From positions 137,366 to 201,365 of the forward strand of contig JAGMWU010000066.1 in the NCBI GenBank assembly GCA_018697195.1: a stretch of 64,000 nucleotides of DNA, read 5' to 3'. Origin of the DNA: Certhia americana (Eukaryota > Chordata > Aves > Passeriformes > Certhiidae). Below the pieces are notes generated by a model, which made no database searches, was not told the origin of the DNA, and saw nothing but the letters and a program-made list of their open reading frames with translations. Positions 1-14,300 of the stretch are shown in pieces. Made by a program: the position numbers and the translations under genes. How positions within the stretch are numbered: the first letter of the stretch is position 1; the number at the start of each line of letters is the position of its first letter.

Positions 1-3000
1 TACAATTGTCCTGTACATAACACACTCATATCCCTGGATTTCAAGGCAGGTAAGATAGCAGCACAGTGAGAAATGTCTGCATTGATGAGCTCCCTCTAGG
101 CAGCTCCCTAGGCTGACAAGAACCACCACAATTACACTAGGAATGGCTGAATCAGGAGATACAGCATGCCATGCTGGTTCAAACCATGCCTACTGCAGTG
201 ACCATTCATCTGTAACATGTAAATTATCACCCCTTTTTGATGGGAATAAAATTGTCATCATCTAGGAAAAGACTAAAGATTGTTATATCCATGCTTAAAT
301 CAAGCCCGCCCCCCCCTCCCCCCCCCACCTTAAAGGCTGCCCCCAGCCTCCTGAGAACACACTACCTTGCAGCCATCAGGCAACCAAACCCTTTGATACT
401 AACCATGCTGTGAGCTCACTTCCCTTTGTTGTTCTGCTGCTCTCTCAGTTGGAGAAGCTGCACTCCCCGCTTCCTCCTTCCCTGCTGCACATGCTTTATG
501 TCCAGAGTGTTGTTTGCTAATGTGATATGCTCAACAACCCCCATGCCCAATCTTACAACTGAAGCTGTACAAAGAGAACCAGCATGGAATGCAGACAGTG
601 TGTGCAATGATGGACCAGAAGCATCAATTCTGCCCTCCAGATCAAATGGCTGTCCACACAAACACGCTGTCTGCATTCACACTCACAATGCTCAGCAGGT
701 GTGTCCAGTGGAAGGTGCAGCCTCCTTCTAGGGTGGGGTCAGTTTAGAGGAAAACAAAGTCCAACTTTTCCCTGCTGAAGTCACCCATCACATTTACTTC
801 CTAGTCCTCTCATATCAGAGCACACACTACTATCCCTACGAGCTCTGGGCAGCACTCAAATTTGCATATAAGATCCTCCTTAACCCAAAGATCTAAGATG
901 GTGGCAGAAGAAATTTGGGGATGTTTGCAACAGATTGGTCCCAAGGACGTAAATACGATTTTTTTAAACCTTCATTTTGACTTTTTAATTTCACACCAAC
1001 TTCAGAATTCTGTTCTAAAATTAAGTTTTCATGTTTTATTTTGAACCCTCAATAAACTCTTCTGAGGGTGTTGGACCAAGCACTGTTTAGCTCAGAATCC
1101 TGAGCAACACACTTTTTCTCTTTTAGCTTAACTTTATTCTCCTAGAAAAAAATGGGGTTAGGAATCTCTTGCATTCCTTTAGAAAGAGCAGCAAGAATTA
1201 ATAGACTATTAAGCAGAAGTAATTAGTGTTCTTCTACGCTATTATGTTAATTAGTCAGACAGACTACTATTTCTAGGTAGATAAACTACTATTCCTTGGT
1301 AGCTGGTAAGTTGCAAGGGTATCTTTGGGCAAGAATCTGTTAACAAAATTAAGAGGACAGCTTTTTACTGGGAAAGGAATAATTAAGTGTCCTAAAACAA
1401 GTTAGTTAGATCTAGGATGAAATGTCTGTCCTTGGCAGCTTCAGAAACAAAACTCAAATACTTCTAACAGTAAGATCTAGATTGATCCAAACTGAAATTA
1501 GTACATGGTAATTCCCTGCTTTGCACCACACAAAATTCAGACCAGACATCACAGAGGTCCCCTGTGACAGAAAGATTCTGAATGCATCTTTTCTCCTTAT
1601 TTAGGTCTGGGGCAGGTCCAATGCTCTGCCTAGAAGCAGCAGGTAAGATACTAAACTTGCAGGGTTCCCTGTAGATATGGTTGTCAGTGCCTTTTTCTGT
1701 CCAGCTGATCTGTTCAGAAAGTCAGCTCTGAGTCAGCTGGAGTTTGCAGCTTGGGTAGGAACCAAAAAAAAGGGGGGTGTGACTGTATGCACAGTCCAGT
1801 CCCATGCAAAGGGGCTCAGACTAGGAGAAGTTCACTCCACTGACCCTGGCTGACCAGCCAACAGCAAGCTGGGGATATCCTGGTCTTGGCCACCAGAACC
1901 TTTTCTACAGCAAAGGGTGTTTTTGGTGGGGGAATTCCTACTCTAATGTCACTAGGAGACATTTCAGTGCAAGGCAGGCACTACCTCTACAGGCTCTCTG
2001 CTGGTGCTGCTCCCCAGAGTGGTGTAAGCCTGGCTGAACTCTGCCCAGCTGTGCACCTTCCTCTGCTCATTACCACATGGTACTCTCTCCCCTGGGACCT
2101 TAGCTTCTGCTTGATGTCCTGTGGCAACCTTGTGCCATGCACATCACATCAGAGCCAGTACAGGTTGTGGATGTTCAACCTGAAAGAAATATCTGAGGAC
2201 TTACTGTACTGGAATAAAAGGCAGAAGAAAATATTCTGGAGCCACTGTTTGTTCCTCATGGTGGTTCTCACTGGATGCCCTGGGGAAGACAAGAACAAAA
2301 TAGAAAAAAAAAAACAACCACAAAAAAACTCCCACAACCAAATAAAATCTCTGCTCAGACATCTTGATTAAGGTTGAGGTGGAATTAATCTTGCTTTCAT
2401 TTAAACGTCCAAAAGCAAATTATTTAGTCGAATAATTGTCTTATTTATACAATTGATTTCAGTGCTCCTGTGTGTATCTATTCCACGGACTAAGGGGGGA
2501 ATGACCAACACCTTTCCAACTTGCCATAAGGAAAGTCAGTGAAATCTTTTCTCCTTGCCAGCACAGAGAAAGCAGCAAAGTGACTGCACCTCAGGCTATC
2601 CAGGCAACAAGAAAGACTCTTGGGTTAATTGCTAACCAATTTTTTCTTCATTAGTATCTTGCAACTAGGAATGGCTTGCCACTAAAAGTGGCAAGGTTTT
2701 TTTTTTGCAGAATTGCTGCAGATTAAACACCTATGCAGCAAATTAGCCAAATGGAATCTGAATATCATTGTGGGTCTGTGTGAGAAAAGCTAGTGACAAC
2801 TCATTGGTTTGGCCTACCCATAGTTAAATAAGCATGAAATATCTAGTTAAGGGACTCCATAAAGATAGACCAGAGAAAAAAAAGAAAAAACTCCAGCGTC
2901 CCATGCAGCATCCAAGAGAACAATGTACAGTTCTGACTGCAGGGAGAGGCTGCCCTGATGGTTTAGTGAAGAGAAGCAACAAGAAAATCTCCAGAGAAGA

Positions 3001-3475
3001 TGACAGCAGGATGTTTAAAACAGAGGAAATGTCATCACATAAATGGCTCTTCAACCCACAGTCCCTGCTCCAAGACAAAGCCCTCAAGTCATATAATTCA
3101 TTTAAGGATGTGTTTTCACACCACTTAAACATTTATAGAAACACATGGATGTGCACAGAAACCTTTAAAATATGCTCCCTGCAGAATATTGGCTGTTGAT
3201 ACCTGGTACAGACTTCAGCACTGTTTTCTCAAGCTATTCTTAAGTCTTAAACAAGACTTTGGAGAAGCAATGTGTGTTATTTTGGGGACATAGTTTAATT
3301 GAAAGCAAATTGCAAGGATGCACAGTCAGCAGGGAGGGCCCATATACCATGCCACATAGTCTGATCTACCCTTTCAATTAAAAAAATATATTTAAAAAGG
3401 CAGAACCCTTTGTCCTGTTGAAACAGATTCTGCTAAATAGTCTGTTCTTATCTTTCTTACTGGCTCCCTTTAAAT
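1..3475. other. No gene recognised
   Basis: A+T-rich, CpG-poor DNA with only short ORFs and no recognised homology. A C-rich run (about 305-329) is the only simple repeat of note. IL21R exons would be expected on this side by human synteny, but I found none. Confidence 0.5.
305..329. repeat. Poly-C run
   Basis: 25 bases almost entirely C, interrupted by single G, T and A residues. Confidence 0.9.
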
Positions 3476-3479
3476 AATG

Positions 3480-4200
3480 AAAGGTTGCAGTAAGGTTTCC
3501 TCAAAGCCTGCGCTTCTCAAGGCTGAACAAGCCCAACTCTCTCAGCCTGTTATACATAGCAGAGGTGCTCCAGTCCTTGAAGCATCTCTGTGGCCTGCTC
3601 TGGACTCCCTACAGCAGCTCCACATGCCCCTGATGTCATTTTGGGGGTCCCAGACCTGAAGGCAGAACACCAGGTGGAGTCTCAAGAGAGCAGAGAAGAG
3701 GGGGAATGAAGGAGAACATGCAGCTGACACCATGAATGGTTTCTAGCATCAGCACCTTATTGTTCTTTCCTACAACCTTTTATATTCATCTTACATGAAT
3801 CCCACTTGTGTGTCCTCTTTCCCCTTTTGTGATTGGTCAGCACATTCCATGTTCCTCTACCTTCAGTGCAGTTCACCTGTCCTGCACAGTGGTGGCCTGC
3901 TAGGGATGAGGCTTGGCTGCAGCCCCATTCCAAATCCCCACAAACTCTGTGCCTACAGGGAAAAATCCCCTCCTTCTATCAGCTGCCCACACTGCTGGGG
4001 AAGAACCCCAGGACACAGAGGTTTCTGGGCTACCAGCACATGTGGCCTGCTTATGGCCAGCTCTTTATCCACCACTGCCCCAGGTCCTTGTCAGCAGAGC
4101 TGGTCTCAGTTAGTTAGGGAGTTAGTTAGTTAGGGAGTTAGTTAGTTAATCCCTCAGCCTGTACTCATATGGGGAGTTGTAGGTTTCCAGGTCCTGGGGT
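3480..4200 (-). mobile_element. CR1 LINE fragment
   Basis: Read on the plus strand, the phrases GGCTGAACAAGCCCAACTC, AGAGGTGCTCCAGTCC, CTCTGGACTCCCT, GACACAGAGGTTTCTGGGCT and CCTCAGCCTGTACT follow the reverse complement of the avian CR1 3' region, in the same order and spacing. The copy is diverged and non-coding. No 3' octamer repeat was identified, so the ends are approximate. Confidence 0.85.
4108..4148. repeat. TTAG microsatellite inside the CR1 fragment
   Basis: Repeated AGTTAGTTAGGG-type units break the CR1 similarity just before its GTACTCATATGGGG segment. This is a local expansion within the element. Confidence 0.85.
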
Positions 4201-4985
4201 GCCTATGCTGCATCCAGCAGAAGAACAAATACCCAGGCAATCACTCAGCAGAGAGAAACCCATGAAGCCTTTAAGACTTGGGGAACATTTGTAGTGTTGA
4301 AAAATTTCCCAGGTTTACTCAAATAATGAAAGCAAAACAAATTTAGCAGGCATCAGAAAGCCCCTGCAGCCTCATGGGAGCTCACAGACATGCTCTCAGT
4401 GTGTCAGAGCCCAGGTGAGACCAGCAAGACTTGCTGTGGAGGTGCCACAGACACTGTGTCACACCCTGCTGTGGGAGCAATGATGCAGCTGATGCCCCTT
4501 CTTTCCTGCCAAACAAACCCTGCCCATGAAGCACTGTTCCAGCTCAGCAAGGAGCCCCAGGCACCCTGCCATCCTCCCTCACCTGTTGCCAGTGGCAGGG
4601 CAAACTCTCTACCTTTATACTCCAGCCCTTCTTTCTGGGCTTTACACATTGCCTTGGGTAAATACCTTTTGTTATTGTTAAATACCCTCTGGTCCAAGCT
4701 CTCTGAGTTTTCTCTGTATAACTCTTGTCATTACCACTGCAGCTGGTGGTGCAGTCCCTCATCACTGAGATACAGTTCCCTGTTCTTGTGATCTCACCAA
4801 TCTTCCAATGCCCTTCTCCAAATCCTCATTCCTTTGAATGAAAGGCCTACTGTTATCCTGCATCTGAAACCTGCTCACTCGACTTCATGCTAAGACTGGC
4901 TGCACTGTGAGCCCATCTCAGCATCACTTTGTATTTTGACTGTCACACTCCACACTCTTGGCCACCATGGAAAATAAAGAAAGGT

Positions 4986-5344
4986 AGAAGGAGGGAAGGG
5001 AAGGAAGGGAAGGGAAGAAGGAAGAGAAGAAGGAAGAGAAGAGGGAAGAGAAGAGGGAAGGGAAGAGGGAAGGGAAGAGGGAAGGGAAGAGGGAAGGGAA
5101 GAGGGAAGGGAAGAGGGAAGGGAAGAGGGAAGGGAAGAGGGAAGAGGGAAGGGGAAAGGAAAAGGAAAAGGAAAAGGAAAAGGGAAAGGGAAAGGGAAAG
5201 GGAAAGGGAAAGGGAAAGGGAAAGGGAAAGGAAAAGGAAAAGGAAAAGGAAAAGGAAAAGGAAAAGGAAAAGGAAAAGGAAAAGGAAAAGGAAAAGGAAA
5301 AGGAAAAGGAAAAGGAAAAGGAAAAGGAAAAGGAAAAGGAAAGG
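4986..5344. repeat. 359-base uninterrupted purine tract
   Basis: Every base from 4986 to 5344 is A or G on the plus strand. Composition changes in blocks: GGAAGG/AGAAGG types first, then (AAGAGGGAAGGG)n, (GGGAAA)n and (GGAAAA)n. Both strands stay open in all frames across it and give artefactual Lys/Arg/Gly or Pro/Phe/Ser ORFs. Confidence 0.98.
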
Positions 5345-8300
5345 CTAGGCCCTCAGAGACATCTGCAGACCCACCACTTATTTCAGAATCCAATTGGCAG
5401 TGCTTCTGATGCTTTTTATTCACAATATTGCAGTAGCTCCCTGCTTTTATGCTCATTCTTGCCTAAATGAACAGACAATTCAAGGAAAGTCGTTGCTGCT
5501 TTTACCTGTTGGACTGTGGCTTCTTTCAAGGGCCTCCCCTACTTTCCTTGTCTGCTCAGATACCATCAATCTGAAGGGGCAGGCAGAACTGAACAAGAAA
5601 AAGTCAAAGCAAGAAGCCCAAGTAGCTCATTGAGTTGATGCGTTACAGAGTTACCAGAGACTGCCATTACCCAATGGGGAGAGGTTAGCACACGCCTTGT
5701 AATCTAGAAGGAAGATTCCTGAAGAAGAACACAGTAGCAAAAATAAGAAAACCAGTAGGATCTGGTAAAATAGCTGAAACAAAGAGACAATACTTCCTCG
5801 GTTGGAATGTCAGTGTCCCATTGTCCCATCTCTTACCCTTGGCAGTACATATTAGTACATATTGGCCCACAGATTAGTCCAAAATTTATCTCCTCTTTCC
5901 CTACCTCAGTGTGGCAGGAAAGGACTGTGACCTCCAAGACCACCATGGACACCACTGAAACTGTCTGACCCACTGGCTGTGCTCCAGATAGTTATGACAA
6001 GACATGGACAGACAAGACATGTACAGAAGAGCTGGGAGAGCTGCAGCTCTTCAGCAGCGTCTTTGTGGTGTTTGATGCTAAAGACCTCATGACTTCAATG
6101 GAGATGTGTAGCAGCTCTAATTTCTGAAGCATGCTCCAGTCAGGACCCCTGCAAGCTTCAATCCCAGTCTATTATTGGGACCCCCACCTTTCCTACATCC
6201 CTCCATTTGTTACACCCTTCCCATTTGCTTCCACGTTGTCAGCATGTGATTGTTCACCTGGAGGAAAGAATGGCAGTGGGCAATGAGCAGAGGCAGGAAC
6301 TTATTCCCAGTCTGGCATTAGAAAAGTCCTTCCTAGTGCCTCATTTAATTTTCTCACTCTGTGAAATGGGGACTCTGAACCAGCTTCACGCATCCTTGCA
6401 ACACAGACACTTCTTATAAAATGTCAAGCATTGTACAGCTGCCAAGTACCACTTCTGCAAAATCTGTACTATCCTTATGAGACCACAGCAATAAAGCTGA
6501 GTAGCCATTTATAATACACACATGTAAATGATGATACAAGTTTTTAATATACCAGAGAATAGGAAATAGGACCAATACAGACAGACATTTATGAAGACTA
6601 TTTTTGTTAAGATTCTGGAAATGTGATACCAGACATGGATGTGTCTAAGCTCACAGTTTAAAGTATTTCCAGGAAATGTAAGTACTCAAAAAACACAACA
6701 CCCCCCCCCCCAAACAACAACAAAACAAAACAAAACAAAAACCCCAAAACAAAACTAATTAAGAACTCAGTTTAAGTAAAAAAAGAAAGGGAGAAAAATA
6801 TGATATTTCCAAGTGTGAGAAAATGAATTTTTGCACCCAAGCAAAAAAAGAGTGGAAGACACGGTCCACCAGTTATATGCCCAAACAAGCTTTCTTCTTG
6901 AAAAATAATCATTATCAATACATACTGCCCTATGATCACAAAGCTGAAGCAACAGGGGGACAAAGGGGTGCTCTGACTGTCCAGAGGCTAAGAGCAATCA
7001 CAGATGGGGCACAAGGGCCACATCAGCTATAAGAAAGATTTACAGTGGAGTTGCGACATCAAGCAGGAACAAACTGGCAGCAGGGAAAAGTGGTGGAAAC
7101 ATGGACATTACCTGCCCTGTTCTGTGCATTTCAGCCCTCCAACACTTCCATGACCAGCCTGGCTAAATCATTGCTGCAACTGCAGACCCCGCCTGAGAAG
7201 CTGGGGAGCAGAAGATCTCCTCAGCACAAAGTAAGAGCAAAGCCTACTTGTGCTTTAGGGCTAGAAGGGCTGTGGTGTATTGGAATACTCAGCGATAAAT
7301 GGAGATTGACGTCACCACTGTATCAGTTTTACCACGCCAACAGAAGGATGTGGTGAGAGGAGGTGATGAATTCATGTCCAGACACCCACACAACATTTAT
7401 TACTGTACTCCTCTGCTTTCTTACATGAGAAAAGGGTGGGAGAGCTGATAAAACTTCACAAACCTCATCTCTAAAAGGTCATAGTGGGGCTGGTGGACTT
7501 AGACTTGTGCAGTGAGGAGGCATTAGTGTCAAGGTATTAAAGGGCTAAGTCAAACTGCATAGTACAGCATGTGCCACATTGGAGACAGTCAAGCACCACT
7601 GTGTTCAGCTTCCATCCATTCCCTAAATGGTCCCAGGATCAGAGCAACAGCACCAATCCTCACATCACAGGCAGGGAGGTCCTACACAGGTGAGGGGCTC
7701 ACGCCTGTCATAGCTCATGCCTGTGACTTGTGTCTGGGCTGGGTCTCTTTAGATTACAAGGTTGTCGCTGAGGAAGGGTCCATCAACTCACCTAATGATA
7801 CCTTTAAAGGGGCTTCAAGGGACCCATGCACACTCACTGTATCCTTGGACAAGAGGGACATGAGCAGCAGTATGGAGGGATTTGGCACACATAGCACACT
7901 GTGGAGGCAGGAGGAGCTAGGAGCAAGAACAAAGAGCTGTTATCACCCAAGAAGATTGCAGCAGTAAAGCTGGCACAAAGCAGCAGTGTGCAGGATGAGG
8001 AAGCTCAGTGTTCAGCCCTCCATGCCTCTGACTCACCCTGTGAAAAATAGATGTTTTGGAATGTTCAGGCCAGGGCAGGTGGCTCTTGACCATGCTTGCC
8101 AGGTAGTTGCTGGTAACTGAGCTGGTGGTACACTGTTAGAACATGCATGGAGAAGGTGACATGACTTAGTCGAGAAGATACTTCTCATGTTGTTTGTTTC
8201 ACAGCCTCCGTGAAAGACCATCTCTCCCTTCTTCATGCTTTGTGGATCACTTACAGGCACAATGTCAGGCTCAATCTTCTAGAAAAGAGTTGTCTCAGCT

Positions 8301-11300
8301 GACAGTGCCTGTGGGTTGTGGAGATTGTCACCACTCTTGGGTGCAGCGTGGGACAGCACAGGGTTAATGAGGCTGAGTGGCTAAGTCAGAAATTTCCCAG
8401 GCTCTTGGTAATATCTTTCTATTGTGATGATACCACAGCAGGACAGTGGTGTAGCTTTTGCCCCGTGATTACACAGGACTCTCCAAGGTGTGCCAGTACT
8501 GTTACTTGTGCAGAGGAGGGAGGGAAAGAGCAGGATGTGCAATCAGTCCAAAGAGAGGTAGTCTGGCAGTCACAAGCCATGCTAACCATGCAATAATATG
8601 CATTTGATATTACAGAGCTAATTTTAAAAACAGGAACACTGGTAGCACTGTAAGACCAATGGCTTTATAAATCTAAACATATTGCACAAAAGGTCTGTTT
8701 TCCTCAAATTTAACTCATAAAAAGTGTAATTTCAGCCCAGCCTGGAGCATTAATATTCAGCAAGAAGCAAGCATGAAGGGCATACAAGGGAAAGCTTGGT
8801 AGATTCTGTTATCATGACCCAAAACCATTTTGCCATCACTGGAAGAAGGGCAACATCTGTATGTGTTTATCAGCAAGAATACACATTGAAAAAACAACAG
8901 AGCTGACAATTCTTTTCTCTAGGACATAAAACTAGTCATGATTGGAGTTATCATGTTCATGATTTGAAAAGAAGGAGAAAAAACTCCAGAGAAACAGTAT
9001 TATCTCTGTACTTTCTTCCTGTCATAAGAGAATTAAACCAATCCCCAGCAGCGTCAAAAATACAGACCTGGCATAACTTTAGGGTCAAAGGCACCATTAC
9101 TGGCTGGTGACATTTAGGAAGAAGATAATCATACATTACGATAAGTAAAAAGTGGCGAGAGAACAGCTGAGACATGAGTAACAGTGCTCTGCTGGAAGGG
9201 AAAGCAATAGAAGAAACCACCTCAAAGCTCAGGAAGCAGGCTGAAATATGAATGAGCCAGGCAGAAAGTGGAGGTGTTAGTCAGCAAAGCAGCAGGTTGA
9301 AAAACACTGAAGCTCCACAGGTGCTGGCTGTGAGCTGACACAGGATGCTGCAGGGGAAGGAGGAGTGCATTTCTTTCAGTCTGGGGAATACTGAATGTCA
9401 CCTGCAGAGACCCCAGCATCCTGCCCTCCCGCCTCCCTTCTGCCTTTGCCAGTTATCTGTAGCCATCAACACTGGGGTCAGCCTCTTGTTTTCCCCAATA
9501 TCCATCAAGTCTGGACCCATACTGCATGAATGCTGTAGGAAGAGGACATCACTTTGGCTCTAGCCAGAGGAAAAGGGCTTACCTTCACAGAGCTGTGGCT
9601 ATGTATGTCTTGCTCGCACGGAGGAGATTGTACAGAGGCTTGTATCTTCTCTTAGGAAATCACCAGACACATGCTGGTAAAAAGAAACAGGAATGACTGT
9701 GCTTGTGAACTCACCCTGACCATCTGGAACAGAAACCTACAGCTCTGCTCAGGCTCAAACCCAATATCTGCAGCTGCACCATGCAAAATATGCCCAGAGC
9801 ATCTCTGCACGAGGTCAGCAAGACTGTCACAAATTCCCACAGTGCACCTGAGCTGTTGGAACTCCCTGCTCCTTCCATGCAGGTTGGCAGAAACTGACCC
9901 TCTTAGAGGCAACATCTATCAGCTTGTCCCCAGATCTCTGCAAGCGGGGATGCACCAAGACCAGAATGCTACTGCTGGCGCACAGCCATTTATGGCAAAA
10001 TTCTCATCTGCATCACATGGAGTTCTACTTTACCACAGCTGTCAAAAATCAGCATGTCCCACCTATCCTAACTGGCTGCAGCTCTTCCACACTTGGGGCA
10101 GGTGCAGCAGTGGAGTGTGCCTTAGGCAGCTTCCAGTACCTTCATAGGGTGAAAAACACAGCAGCTGTCTTCCACTCCTGGCTGCAGCAGCAAGTGCAAA
10201 GCAAAGGGCTCACACAGCAAGCTGCAGGGGGTGGCCAGCTGCATCTGTAAACCACAGAACACTCAGTCCTAACACATTTAGTGACTTCTCATGTCACTGG
10301 CAGCAATGTACTCTGTCTTCAGGAGAAAAGGCAGGAAGGGAGTGGCTTCTCAGAAAAGCCACCCTTGTAGCCCCCCTCCACTATAAAATCTTGCTACACA
10401 AACCCAAGCTGGAGATTTTAAGTTGTAAGAACAGCAAAGACAGCTTGACCAGAAGCGGGAAGAATTCCTAATACTTCTGAACAAGAGTGTCTGTTGCAGG
10501 GGCCCAGAACAGCTCAGAATGAGGCTGTGAAGCAGTCAGCATGTGCCAAACTGTGTATCCTAATTCCTGCTGTAGTGGAGGCAACAAAGCATTTCATGGC
10601 CTCGTTGCCCCCACCTCATGTTGTGGAGGGGCATGCTATGGTGTTTCTGAAGCACTTCAGCCAGGCAGTGGAGGGGGAAGACCACCCAGCAGTGAACTGC
10701 CCTGCACAACCTTCAAGCCCAGGGCCTGCCAGACCCTGTGCAATCACCATGCTGACCGTGTGCAATGGTCAGCACTTGCAGCACAGTACAAGCCAGCTCA
10801 TCCAGACCTCAGCTGGCTACTTACCACAGGCACTGGCTCCATGGCAAGCCACAGCCAATGCACCCCTGGTTCTCACAGAAACTCTCTAGGGCATCAGAAC
10901 AAGAACTAGGGACTGGTTATAAGGCTGACCCAGGTGTGGAAATTCTACCCCCAGAATGCAGTCCAGTGCTTTCTCACCTCATTATAGTTCTTGTTGCTGT
11001 GTGGGTGGCTTATTACAAGTGAAACCAGCAGTAGCTGAGCTGGGGAGAAGCAGTCAACCTCAAACCCTTCAGCTTATAGCAAATTTCCCCATTTCTAAGA
11101 GCTGGGGAAACAGCACCAAATAGGAAAATCCCAGTGCTATATATTAGTCACCAACTTGGTAGCCTTCAATTGGAGGACAAACACTACACTGTTATGAATG
11201 CCCTGCTCTTTACAATTGGGTAGAGACAGGATGAAGGAAATGGCTGGTCCATCAGTAAACTGGGACAGGAGCACCTTAGGATGCCTGCCACACTCCATGG

Positions 11301-14300
11301 ACTGGGGCAGGTCTAGCACAGTAATTCCTCTACCAAAGACAGACTGTGGCTCACAGGCTGTACTGTAACTACTCTTGCCATGACAATTGCCTCTCTACAT
11401 TCAGCATATAGAATCTTAGGTCTCATGCACAGATGGTCAGTTTTGTAGAGAGCATTCTGGCAAAGAGCAATAAAAGAACAAAACAGCTGCTCCTCCCCTC
11501 ATGCAGCTAAATATGCCACACCAGCCAGTTCCCCATTCTGTTCAACTAGGGCTGCTTCCAGGTTTTCTTCTCTTTCATCTTGCAGTCTTACTGAAGGGAC
11601 AACATGGACATTTCAATGTTACGGAAAGCCACAGGAGGGGCAGGTTGGAAGCAGGACAGCAAAAGGGACAAATGTAGCAAAGCACCTTTGGCCAGAATTC
11701 ATCAGAGATGTGAATTCCTCTCAACAAGCTTGTCACAAGGAATGAAAACACTCAGGATTTAGCAATCCAGCAGTGCTGCTGATAGCTGTTATTAGGCACT
11801 CCAGGAAAACAGGCCAAGGTATGGCAATTTATTAAGCTTTAACTGGTTGTACTAGTGAGGTATCTGGAAAGTGCCCTCGTCCTCACTGACTGTGTTTTGC
11901 CTTTGCTTTGAAGCGATCTGCTTAGAAAGACAACAGTCCTGCAGTTGAAAACCAAACCAGTTCTCTGGTCTACCTGCTTTTTTTACCAGAAAGTTCCTGC
12001 TGAGCTTTTGCTTGGCTTCCGACCTTGTGACTTTGGTGCAGGAGGAGAGGCTTTGAGGGCTGTGGCCACGACTGCAAGGTCTCAATCACAGAAGCGTGGT
12101 GAATAAAACCTAAAATTCCAGGTAATGAGAGATCAAGATACATCATCATGTGGGAGCCTGGGGCAGACCTTTTGTTCAGCCATCTGCAGAGGCGAGGAAT
12201 GATCTGTGTGTTTGTTTGCATGAGTGGGCACACATGCCTAGGCATTGCACAGGCATAGTCCTCCCAAAAATTAATAAAAATTACCTATTTTTTGTAAAAG
12301 AAACTGCATACAAAATAACACACTTTGGAAGCACCTCTGTCAGGGCTAGAACACGAACTGCATGGATCAAGCTTCTGAAGCGGTTTTTTACAGAAAAGAC
12401 ATGGTTAGGAGCAAACAAACTAATCTCAGCCTCTCTTCATTAAGGAGTTTTGTCACATAATTCCATGGTCAGAGGTAAACCTTAGGGAGCAGGGTTTTGG
12501 GAGTTACAATCCTCTCATTCAGTTCTCTAACCCTTGGTTCGTTTGGCTCTATCATCATAACACTTAAAAGAACTGTTTTTCTTGTATAAAGTTTGTAGCT
12601 TATGGTAGGTGAACACTTGGACATCCTTGCACCCTGCCTCAACAAAGTAGGTCACAAAACAAGATGCAGAGCCAAGCTATTTAAAAAGCTGACCCCTCCT
12701 TCACCCTAAATTAACTTGTCCCTACCCCCAAGAACCTAACTCCACATCCTCAAGGTCCTGCTCCATACTAGTTGTGTGGTTATTGTTAAGTTTTTTTAGG
12801 CAATGATAAACCACATGATTGATGGGAATTTGCCAACAGCTGATGCTTACAGGTACCTATTTCCAAGAAGCCAACTCTGTTCAGGAGAGAAATGAAAAGA
12901 AGCCAAGCCTGTGGCATTTCTGCAATGGAAAAAGAGTGTATCTGAACCAGTCCCTCCTGAACTGTGAATGCACCAGCTATTTTTTCACAGGAATCTATTT
13001 CACTCATGGTGAGTCAGGTTGCTAGTATTTGGTAGACAGACAGGTGAGAAAGATGTGGAGATGGAATGATTGTGAGCAAGTAATAAATGACACTATAACT
13101 AGGCTAAAACTTGTCACACTTCATTTGCACAGCACTCTTTCAAAACAAACTGAAAACCACTGAACATATACTTACTGTGATCAGTAATTCTCTGTCCTGG
13201 CAGGAGCCCTCCACTAGCAAAAGGACATGTCTGGAGGGTACCAAAGCTCCTCTCTTCGGAGGGCGAGCTGCCTCTCTCTGTATAATCATGCAGGCACAGG
13301 CTGGTCCCCAGGTGGTGACCTCAGCCCAGACCCCTCACTGCCAGCTCAAAGTCACAGCTCCCACTCATCACCCAAGGGGCAGATCACCAGCTTCGGCCAG
13401 AAATCTGTCACTTGAAACTCACCTGGGTTTCATAGCCTGGTAATAGCTGTGGATGGCAAAAGTGGCAGGGCCAGAGGATGGAACACAGAACTCAGCTGAC
13501 ACTACAGCCAGGCACCATGCCTGTCGTAGGGAGAGGGTGAGACAGACAGCTGCCCCCACTCAGCCCCACTGTCTGTCCCCAATTCCGGGCTACACAAAGA
13601 CAGAACAGAGCTCCCCCTTCTTGAGAGTTAGGTTCCATTTCACTAGAGATACACTGAAGGGAGAGAAAGGGAAAAACCCCACACAGAAAGACATCTTATG
13701 GAAATGTGTAGACTGGAGGGCATAGCTATGTGGAAAAGAAAAACCAAGGAAAGGCAGAATGGAGCTGGGGCTCAGCAGAGAAGCAAGTGCTGCAGCAAAG
13801 TTGGCCTGAGCAAACGTCTCCAGCCCAGCACAAGCCTTCATGGAGGATTTCACATAGAGCACAAGAGAGAGCACAGGAGTAGAGGGGTAAGAAAGCTCCA
13901 CTGGTACCCCTACATAGATACCTCTACTATTTTACCAACTTGGAAAAGAGATTTGCAGTACCTGTTGCTGTGCTTAGCGTACGGTTTCCTTCTTTATGAA
14001 TGGCAATACAAATGAAAAATAAATGTATATATTTCAATAGAAAAATTGCTTAATTTTTAAGTACTTAATGGTTGTTAACCATTATTTCAGATCTTGATTG
14101 AGCATGTATAGAAACATACACCCCATGCCAGGGCTAAGCACACAGGACAAGATCCCCCACCCCAAAAGAAGTAAGTTAAGGAAGCTGTGTGACAAATCAA
14201 TCACCTTCCCTTTGGACCTGCACCTCTATCTCACTTTCAGGTGTGTCAGCACATTCCACATCACCTTTGTGTGCTTCCCAAGCAACACACAGCCAGGGCA

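Noticed and set aside
1886..2371. A 161-codon plus-strand ORF
   Set aside because: No recognisable similarity; ends in an A-rich low-complexity stretch; no splice context.
4890..5456. Pro-Phe repeat ORF (minus) and Lys/Arg/Gly repeat ORF (plus)
   Set aside because: Translations of the pure purine tract; no splice or homology support.
9671..10909. Three plus-strand ORFs of 108-158 codons
   Set aside because: No domain, no conserved motif, overlapping frames of similar length; expected by chance in this much DNA.
12955..13009. A tiny plus-strand exon (ttttttcacag, GAATCTATTTCACTCATG, gtgagt)
   Set aside because: Good splice consensus by chance; no partner exon with matching phase or similarity.
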